Origin: Leptodactylus fallax
Lineage: Eukaryota; Chordata; Amphibia; Anura; Leptodactylidae
NCBI GenBank assembly: GCA_947044405.1
Contig: CAMRHE010000115.1
Location: 2,604,001 to 2,668,000 of the forward strand
Direction: 5' to 3'
Length of the DNA: 64,000 nucleotides
Part shown: piece by piece, positions 55,979 through 64,000 of the stretch
How positions within the stretch are numbered: position 1 is the first letter of the stretch
Layout: each line of letters opens with the position of its first letter
The notes under the pieces: generated by a model
Seen by the model: the letters and a program-made list of their open reading frames with translations, nothing else
Database searches by the model: none
Told to the model about the DNA's origin: nothing
Position numbers and translations under genes: made by a program

Positions 55979-57545
55979 CAGTCATGGCCAAAAGTTTTGA
56001 GAATGATACAAATATTAATTTTTACAAAGTCTACTGCTTCAGTTTTTCTAATGGCAATTTGCATATACTCCAGAATGTTATAAAGAGTGATCAGCTTAAC
56101 AGCAATTACTTGCAAAGTCAATATTTGCCTAGAAAATGAACTTTATCCCCCAAAACACATTTCAACATCATTGCAGCCCTGCCTTAAAAGGACCACCTAA
56201 CATCGGTTCAGTGATTGCTCCATTAACACAGGTGTGGGTGTTGATGAGGACAGGGCTGGAGATCAATCTGTCATGATTAAGTAAGAATGACACCACTGGA
56301 CACTTTAAAAGGAGGCTGGTGCTTGCCATCATTGTTTCTCTTCTGTTAACCATGGTTATCTCTAAAGAAACACGTGCAGTCATCATTGCACTGCACAAAA
56401 ATGGCCTAACTGGGAAGAGTATTGCAGCTAGAAAGATTGCACCTCAGTCAACAATCTATCGCATCATCAAGAACTTCAAGGAGAGAGGTTCCATTGGTGC
56501 CAAAAAGGCTCCAGGGCGCCCAAGAAAGACCAGCAAGCGGCAGGACCGTCTCTTAAAAGTGTTTCAGCTGCGGGATCGGGCTACCAGCAGTGCAGAGCTT
56601 GCTGAGGAATGGCAGCAGGCAGGTGTGAGTGCATCTGCACGCACTGTGAGGCGGAGACTCTTGGAGCAAGGCCTGGTCTCAAGGAGGGCAGCAAAGAAGC
56701 CACTTCTCTCCAGAAAAAACATCAGGGACAGACTGATATTCTGCAAAAGGTACAGGGAGTGGACTGCTGAGGACTGGGGTAAAGTCATTTTCTCTGATGA
56801 ATCCCCTTTTCGATTGTTTGGAACATCTGGAAAACAGCTTATTCGGAGAAGAAGAGGTGAGCGCTACCACCAGTCTTGTCTCATGCCAACTGTAAAGCAT
56901 CCTGAAACCATTCATGTGTGGGGTTGCTTCTCAGCCAAGGGAATCGGCTCTCTCACAGTCTTGCCTAAAAACACAGCCATGAATAAAGAATGGTACCAGA
57001 ATGTCCTCCAAGAGCAACTTCTCCCAACCGTCCAAGAGCAGTTTGGCACTCAACAATGCCTTTTCCAGCATGATGGAGCACCTTGCCATAAAGCAAAGGT
57101 GATAACTAAATGGCTCAGGGAACAAAACATAGAGATTTTGGGTCCATGGCCTGGAAACTCCCCAGATCTTAATCCCATTGAGAACTTGTGGTCAATCATC
57201 AAGAGACGGGTGGACAAACAAAAACCAACAAATTCAGACAAAATTAAAGCATTGATTCTGCAAGAATGGACTGCCATCAGTCAGGATTTGGTCCAGAAGT
57301 TGATTGAGAGCATGCCAGGGAGAATTGCAGAGGTCCTGAAGAAGAAGGGTCAACACTGCAAATATTGACTTGCTGCATTAATTCATTCTAACTGTCAATA
57401 TAAGCTTCTGTTACTCATAATATGAATGTAATTATATTTCTGTATGTGATAAAAACATCTGACAAACACACATAAAAACCAGAGGGAAGCAGATCATGTG
57501 AAAATATAATATTTGTGTCATTCTCAAAACTTTTGGCCATGACTG
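55979..57545 (+). mobile_element. Complete Tc1/mariner (DD35E) transposon, copy 2
   Basis: 1,567 bp, the same length as copy 1, with the same inverted repeats and TA at 55977-55978 and 57546-57547. Flanks differ completely from those of copy 1, so these are two independent insertions and not a segmental duplication. Confidence 0.95.
56352..57368 (+). CDS. Tc1/mariner DD35E transposase, 338 aa, intact
   Basis: Identical to the copy 1 protein except Arg66 and Thr233. The catalytic triad D149, D241 and E277 and both helix-turn-helix regions are present and the frame is open to a TGA after ...KKKGQHCKY. With two open copies in 64 kb, this family either is still active in the genome or was so very recently (inference). 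A promoter is not recognisable; Tc1 elements generally rely on weak internal or neighbouring promoters. Confidence 0.93.
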   Translation: MVISKETRAVIIALHKNGLTGKSIAARKIAPQSTIYRIIKNFKERGSIGAKKAPGRPRKTSKRQDRLLKVFQLRDRATSSAELAEEWQQAGVSASARTVRRRLLEQGLVSRRAAKKPLLSRKNIRDRLIFCKRYREWTAEDWGKVIFSDESPFRLFGTSGKQLIRRRRGERYHQSCLMPTVKHPETIHVWGCFSAKGIGSLTVLPKNTAMNKEWYQNVLQEQLLPTVQEQFGTQQCLFQHDGAPCHKAKVITKWLREQNIEILGPWPGNSPDLNPIENLWSIIKRRVDKQKPTNSDKIKALILQEWTAISQDLVQKLIESMPGRIAEVLKKKGQHCKY

Positions 57546-57766
57546 TAGTACGTATAACCCCCAATCGTATCTCTCCCCCAATAATCATATTGCGATGGTA
57601 AATACAGAATAGGAGTCTGATGCTGAATGAGAGCTCAGCTTATTCCAACTTCTACAGCACCCAAGAAATTGTCATAGAGCTGTATGAACCGTTCTATGTG
57701 CTGATAAAACACAGGACAAGAATACAGCAGTGTGGCCCCTTCATTCCAAAATAACTTCTGCTAATA

Positions 57767-58460
57767 CACTATATGGACAAAAGTATTGGGGCGCCTACAG
57801 AAGCTTTTATGACTCCCCATTCTAAATCCATAGGCGTTAGAGTCCCTCTTCCTCCTTGCAGCTAAAACAGTTTCCACTCTTCTATAAAGAGGAGGGCCTG
57901 GAACACAATCTTAAATTTAGATCATCCTAAAGATCTTGGATGGGGTTGAGGTCAGGGCTCTGTGCAGGTCAGTCTAGTTCTTCCACATTAAACTCTCTCA
58001 ATCATCACTTTATGGATCTTGCTTTATGCAGTCATGCTGGAACAGAAAAGGACCTTCCCAAACTGTTCCCGCAAAGTTGAAAGTGTACAATTGTCCTAAA
58101 TGTCTTGGTATGCCGAAGCATTAAGATTTCACTTCAATGGAACTAAGGGGCCTAGGCGTACACCTGAAAAAACAACCCCATAGCCTTATTCCTCCTAATA
58201 CAAATTTTACAGTTAGCACAATGCAGTCAGGCAGGTAACATTCTTTTTGCATTCACCAAATCCAGAAATGTCCACCAGTCTTCCAAATAGCTCCAGAGTC
58301 CAATAGCGGCATTGTGACTGACACCACTCCATCGGACACTTGGCATGCTGCTCAGCTATGGAAATGCATGCCATGAATGCAGCGGTTGTTAGCTTTCTAC
58401 ACAGTATAAGATCCCACAGTAGTCCTATGTGAGAGGCAGGCAAATACACCACACTTGCTC
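57767..58460 (-). pseudogene. Decayed Tc1-like element of a third family
   Basis: The left end CACTATATGGACAAAAGTAT follows TA (57765-57766), a terminus widespread in fish and frog Tc1-like elements. On the minus strand around 58255-58195 it reads [14 protein letters not shown], matching the ...YLPDCIVPTVKF region of that family's transposase. Frameshifts, an internal deletion and loss of the right terminus make it dead. It starts 220 bases beyond the intact copy 2. Confidence 0.75.
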
Positions 58461-58813
58461 ATGTTTGACAACCTACATATTCTGAATGAGTACCCTGGAG
58501 TTTGTGATGAGCTTTACAGTTGTATATAGTTGCACATTATATTGTATGGACTAATGCCCACAGTATTGCTCTTTGGTCACAAGATGTCACTGTTCCCCCC
58601 CCCCATTGTTCCTCTACAGACTTTGTTAGATTTGTTGGTAGGAGGAAGTTCTTCACAGGAAGCTCTGATGTGGCCATTTTTAGTTAGTCTCCAAGGATCG
58701 GTGAAAGGCAGAGATGCTGGCATAGGATCTGTCGCCATTCGTGTTGGGAAACTTTCTGCCGGAACCAAGAGTAGCACTGGGTGAACAGAGACGACCTCTT
58801 CTACACTCCTCAC

Positions 58814-59040
58814 CTTAGATGGGAGAAGATCGCGCAGGAGAGCGCTGCTGGGGAGCGACGAAAGCCGGGTCTCGTGAGGAGCCGCATCGGGAGCTGTGAC
58901 TGAACGTATGACAGTCTAGAGGCAGTGCCGCTCGCAGTGGAGGAGACCCCGCATCAACAGCAGCTATTTCAGCCAGAAAGGTCCACGACCCAGGTCGATA
59001 AGCCTGAGCTCAGGTCCGCCACACAGCGGTGGTCTACAAC
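58814..59040 (-). promoter_or_regulatory. CpG-dense block ending in a splice donor; candidate 5' exon
   Basis: I count about 19 CpG dinucleotides in roughly 215 bases (for example GATCGCGCAGGAGAGCGCTG and CCGGGTCTCG), far denser than neighbouring sequence. On the minus strand it ends CATCTAAG|GTGAGG, a good donor at 58814/58813. This would suit an unmethylated promoter and first exon of add2, some 45 kb upstream of its ATG. A young GC-rich transposon fragment is the main alternative. Confidence 0.35.
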
Positions 59041-62000
59041 GTGCATGCAACAATAGTTAGCTTTGGTGCCAAAGTGTAGGATTAGGGTGTTAGCACCTTC
59101 TATTGACACTCAGTTCAGCCTGTTGCTATCAGTTAAAGACATCTTCAGTTAATTATTATTTGCATTAGTAAGGACTCTGGATTCGTCACCATTTCTTGTT
59201 GCAACCTAACCTCAGAGGATCCTGTGCATTTCTGAGATATTACCAAGTCCATCAAATTGCCTGTTTCCACTTGCTCAGGACTGGATACTGATATTCACTA
59301 GGGGGGACCAGGGAAGTCTGGGTTTAGAATTTTCTATAAGTTTGTTAGCCCCCGTGCTGCATAACCATTAAGCCAGCTTTACACACAAAAGTCTTCCTTC
59401 TTTTTCACAGGTATTAATAGGTAATTGGGGCGGCCATCCTAGACAGGCCCGTCGGTAGGCGAACTATAGTGAGGTAGTTTGGACATATAGAGTCTACCAG
59501 GTTATGCAGCACAGGGGTCTTGGCTATCCAGTCGAGTGTGTGTGAAATTCTGTGTGGTTCTTTTACCATGGTCTTAGTAAAATACGTTTTCAGCTGAACT
59601 GGTATTGGGTCGTCCTTCTCATCTGTGACTTCGCTGTATTCTGGGGAGCCTACCCCTGTCATGGCTTACACCTACACACTGTATAATGTCCTATTGTGGC
59701 CCCGATGCTGTATAATGTCTCATAGTGGTCCTCTACAATAGTCCCTCCACAAACTATGTCCCAGAGTGGCCCCTATGGTAATAAAATGGAAAAAATATAA
59801 CACAAAATTGATATATAACCCGAAATTTTTGGAGTTTGCCAAACTACTATTATACTTATACAGAAATAATAGTAATCAGAAGCCCAGAGAAGGTTAGCAA
59901 ACATAACAAACAGTGCTGCTCACCTTCCCTGGGCGTCAGCTGCGGGTCCCTGTCCTCTTTGAGCATCATCAAGCTTTGAAAATGATGTGAAGGACCATAT
60001 CACAGGCCTTAGTGGTCTCTGATGTCATTCAGGAGGTTATAAGAGGACGGGGTTCTGTGCCAGAGCCCAGGGGAGGTGAGTAGCACTGTTTGCTAAGTTT
60101 AACCCCTTCCCCGAGCCTCCAATTATAATAATAAAAGTATAACAATAGCAGTTCCGGTGCAGACATGTTCTGTCCAAACGAAACCACTGGTCGAACCTCA
60201 GGACTAATTCCAAGACAAAGTTTGGGAGTTTCTACCCAACAAATACTCACCTTCTGCAGATTCCTGTACCCCGTCACAGTGATCATCTGTATTGGCAGAT
60301 GCTGATACAGTTTATTATGTTGTCGGACTATAATGGGGGCAAAACAGTGGCATCGCATCAGGTCAGCTGCACACGTGCTTTTACGGTCTGAATACAGTCA
60401 GTGTATCAGATGTATTTTTTGGAACATACTCTGTCAGAAAACCAAGACTTACAGTATCACCGTTACCTATGATGCTGTGAGTCTCTGCCTCACCTGTCCC
60501 ATACTGGAATCATGAAGAGACAGTAGTCTCATAGCAAAGCACCGGTATTTTATACATTACAAATCATTTAAGGAAAATGAAAACATATTGTAATGGGATA
60601 CCACCCACATCTATCAATGGTGCACTGCACTTCAAACTAGTGTATAATCTGCTGCGGGACACATTTACTAACCTTGCACCATGCACACCAGACTATAAAA
60701 GTGTAGTGAAAAGTGTCTTGCAGTTTGGACAGAAAACAATAAATACATACCCAGACCCATTGTGCTTTATGGTAGCAAACATCTTGCTGTACCAGAGCCT
60801 CCAAGGTCTCTGAATTCAGGGTAGAAAACCTGCGGCACTTGAGCCTCATTTACATATTTCTAAAAACCGCTTTTTCAAGGAGATGGAGTATCAACAGGTA
60901 TGATGGTGCGCAGCATAATGTCCTCTACAATAAGCTGTGGCGAGTCTGAGTTTCCTGGTGACAACCTCTCTTCAAGAGTCACAACATGATCCCATTCTCC
61001 AACATTACTTGTGATGTATCAGGGCGACATGGTGCGCATTAATGGTGGCCATGAACACTACATAGCCCCACTTTCTACTCCAGCCCACAAAGTATGTGTA
61101 ATGATAATGCTAGATATTATTCAGTATCCAAGCAGCAATATCGATGAAGAATGTAAATAACGCAGAACACCTGCCTGACAAAAATAATATATTTTAACTT
61201 AAGATAGCAATTTTGCATTTCTTTTTTACATAATACAAATATGGTGATTTCATATAACAAAAATATCTTCAGAATTTATGCGATTTCCACAAGAACCTAT
61301 AAAAAGACAAACAAAGTTACTGAGACAGTTATTTGACATGTAAAATACTGGTATTAATAGATTTAGTATGTAAAGGGGGTTTGGAAGATTTACATATATA
61401 TATAAAAGATGCGAGTATGGTCTGTATGCAGCTAGGGTTGTCCTTGTAGCCACAGTGCCCAGGCCTAGCTGTAGCACATACTAAATACAGATTTTAATGT
61501 AAGGGACATTATTGGATATGGAGCGCAAAGGTGGGTTTTTACGCCATGTTCATATCTCTCTACAGGTCTTTGAAATCCAAAACCCTCAGCATGCTGATCT
61601 CCAGTGGATTTGTCCAATGTGAATCTACATAAAAGATATCTTGCTAAAATATAATTAATAAAATACCAGAGCGATATATCAGACTTTTATCAACATACAG
61701 GTCTTGAAAAAATGTAACAAAAATAGAAAAATAAAAGTGAATACACTGCTGCCACCCAGTGGTATTGTTAATGAACTGCAGCCCAGGAAGAAATGTAATG
61801 GCATTCACATGTGTTTTATTCGTGGCGTTTGACACTTCTTTTATTAATAAATAAAAAAAACCAAAAAAAAACCTGTATAATTAATGTGAGATTAAAATAT
61901 AAATTTTATAACGTGCCCAGAAGCAAAATAGGGTAATGCAAAATGCCCATTCCAATGGGATCTTCTGATACGTCAAAAATTACTGGAAAAAAAAAAATAT

Positions 62001-62045
62001 GATCTCAGGTGCATTTTTTTTTTAACCTCTAAGAGGCATTTCATA
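59041..62045. other. Stretch with no recognised gene
   Basis: 59414-59662 has an 82-codon minus-strand frame (MTGVGSPEYSEVTDEKDDPI...) in GC-richer sequence that may be retroelement-derived but has no motif I can name. 59670-60110 contains GTGGCCCC(G/T)ATG minisatellite wording and a GC-rich body. 60500-62045 is AT-rich with nothing supported. Confidence 0.4.
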
Positions 62046-62046
62046 T

Positions 62047-62193
62047 AACTGTTTATCCATCTGCCATCAACTGGGAAATGCGTTTCCACTTTTTACTTTC
62101 TTTTAGGGTCACACTGCTCATTTTGGTTTCCAATATACTTGCGCTTTTAGATCTCTGCTTGCCGCCATCCATTGGATATAAATCTGCCCATGG
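62047..62193 (-). other. Possible terminal coding exon or pseudo-exon
   Basis: The minus-strand frame ends KSASILETKMSSVTLKESKK then WKRISQLMADG and a stop at about 62047. The wording looks protein-like, with acceptor-like GGGCAG (62187) or AAGCAG upstream. I do not recognise the protein, and adducin lacks this sequence. AATAAA occurs on this strand near 61840. It may equally be chance. Confidence 0.2.
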
Positions 62194-62521
62194 ACATGTG
62201 GTGGACACACAGGTGCACAGGTTGTTACATGACAGACGTTTGATTGTGACTGTAACAAGCCGTGCACCTATCACATGGCCAGGAAATGATTTTTATCCAC
62301 TGGAAGGAAACAAAGAATGACAGCAATCAGAGAGGAATTAAATATAGAAAGGCAAACTGCAAAAAAAAACTGATCAGTCAAGGAGTGAAGGAGTAAGAAA
62401 GGGTTTCCAAACTTCTTCAGCATTGGGGAATCCCTGAAAAAAGGGGCTAGAAACAGCACTGAAGCAGTATGAGCAATGCTAAGGTAATAATGACAAATGT
62501 CAATATAAAGTTTCTGGATAA

Positions 62522-62748
62522 GGCTCCACGTCGCATCCCATAGCAAAAAAGTGCTGCGGGAAAAACCGCTGCAGCAACGCATCATGGTTCTTCCCTCAGC
62601 ACTTGCATAGAAAGTCCGCAGAAGTTTCCAGACAGTTTTGGAGATCACAGCGTGTCTGCTGCACGTATTTTACGGCAAAGGGGGGATGGGAGTCGCTAGA
62701 ATCCTATCCACTTTGCTGTGACTGTTTACGCCACGTGGGGCCTCGGTC
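62522..62748. mobile_element. Foldback MITE family A
   Basis: Starts GGCTCCACGTCGCATCCC after TAA (62519-62521) and ends CCACGTGGGGCCTCGGTC before TTA. Contains AGAAAGTCCGCAGAAG. Confidence 0.7.
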
Positions 62749-62751
62749 TTA

Positions 62752-64000
62752 GGCGGTAGAGGTGGGTGGCTGCTGCTTACTCCCCTATGAGCCAAGTGTT
62801 TATTATTTAATAAATGATATACATCTATATAAAAATGCGAGTATGTAAATGTGAAAGCTTTGGGCCAGAAAGGTATCATTGGACTCACTGACCCCCAATT
62901 CAGTCTCATACCTTAGGAAACATAAAAGTGAAAAAAAATGGAAGCAAGTATAACTCGCCACTGGAGGTAGATTGTATCTACTTTTATTCTTATTGGATTG
63001 CCCACATGGTATAGGCAGCAGAATATTTCCAGTTTGGCATTGCTTCTAGGTGCCATCAAGTCCCATCACTGAGTTATTAGGTTGAAGATATACTGGTTCA
63101 GGGATCACTCTCCGCTGGAATTGTCTGTTTTAACAAGAGTCCCTTTATATGAAATACAGGCACAGATAAAAGTCAAGATACACAAGATAAAAGTCTGCTA
63201 AAAGTTCTACTTTTGAATGTGGAAATTAAGACAATATTTTCCAATGGCCAACAGTAGACTTCTGTCTGCCCAAAATATGATTGACCATTTTGGAAGATAT
63301 TGCCTTTAGTCAGATACAACTACATGTGTATGGCAAAGCATGAATTTGGATGGTCAGTTGTAGCTTTGCTGCAAATGTAAGCTCAATGTATTAAAAAAAA
63401 ACCCTCCCTCATTGGCTTGTTTAGTCTCTTGTGTTGCTGGTAGGATCATTCATATTAACAGTTTGCAACGGATTAGCTTACTTTACTCTATTTCGCCATT
63501 TGCTCTCCCATCCAAACAAACAGGGAAGTACAAGAACAGGTCATGTTTGACCAAATTCTCACCACTTCCCCTCTCGAGGAGAAAAGGGGCAGATAACCCT
63601 GAACATAGTTTTTAGTTTTCGTGCCTTTGAGGACATTGGAGGGGCGGTAAAGGTAGTGAAAAATTCCTGATGAAGATTATATATTCATATATTGAAAGCC
63701 TCTATTTCTCCAAATGAAAGGATATCCAAAAAACTAGAACTAAAGTCACCTGCATTTCTCCACAGAGGTTATTGGGTTATTGCTACAGTGCAGAATGAAA
63801 TCTCACATTATCTCTTGCTTCAAGGACCTCAGAAAGAATTGGTCTGGTAGAAGCCAAATCATTCCGGGTATAGCCATTTTTAATGATGGCCACTATCCAG
63901 GGCCCTCAGTAGGAAAACCTGAGAAAGACACCCTCTGACAGGTGGACCTTTAGCATCAGAAATTCTGTCCGATTCTCTCCTTATTGGCTCCTTGAAAATT
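62752..64000. other. Stretch with no recognised gene
   Basis: Nothing supported on either strand; short frames at 62670-62909 and 63412-63615 have no motif. Confidence 0.45.

Overview
This window looks like nuclear DNA from a vertebrate, most likely a frog or toad. The evidence is one split vertebrate gene with GT-AG introns, dense interspersed repeats, L2-type LINEs with SINEs that share their 3' end, and several Tc1/mariner families. The assignment to anurans is inference from the repeat types; there is no species marker. No rRNA, stand-alone tRNA, CRISPR or operon-like structure is visible.

Positions 1-13770 hold the only convincing host gene. It is beta-adducin (add2) on the minus strand. 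Ten consecutive coding exons run from the start ATG at 13732 down to 2118. Together they give 1,494 coding bases, or 498 codons: the aldolase-II-like head, the neck and the start of the tail. The last third of the tail, with its MARCKS-like basic end, is not present and should lie to the left of position 1. The start codon sits 37 bases inside its exon, behind a splice acceptor, so the promoter and first exon(s) must lie to the right. Three stretches there are candidates: a GATA/CACCC cluster followed by a splice donor (48588-48880), a CpG-dense block followed by a donor (58814-59040), and a weaker purine-rich block near 20300.

Positions 13770-64000 are mostly repeats. Two nearly identical 1,567-bp Tc1/mariner elements (38595-40161 and 55979-57545) each keep an uninterrupted 338-codon transposase with DD35E spacing. 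Decayed relatives of other Tc1 families lie at 20979-21484, 26427-26800 and 57767-58460. L2/CR1-like reverse transcriptase remnants are at 24577-25705, 30080-31240 and 51062-51590, and tRNA-derived SINEs at 27065-27331, 12866-13095 and 10480-10740. At least eleven copies of a short foldback MITE flanked by TAA are present, three of them joined head to tail at 8794-9572. TTAA-flanked palindromic MITEs, several minisatellites (31, 50, 62 and 90 bp units) and (TA)n tracts fill much of the rest.

The most unusual items are the intact DD35E transposon pair, a 770-bp foldback element with an internal 62-bp CpG-rich minisatellite (50238-51000), a 120-bp insertion with a 15-bp target duplication and a hammerhead-like core (34366-34485), and the erythroid-type motif cluster upstream of add2. 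Exon boundaries were placed by eye from reading frame, splice dinucleotides and remembered adducin sequence; no alignment was run.
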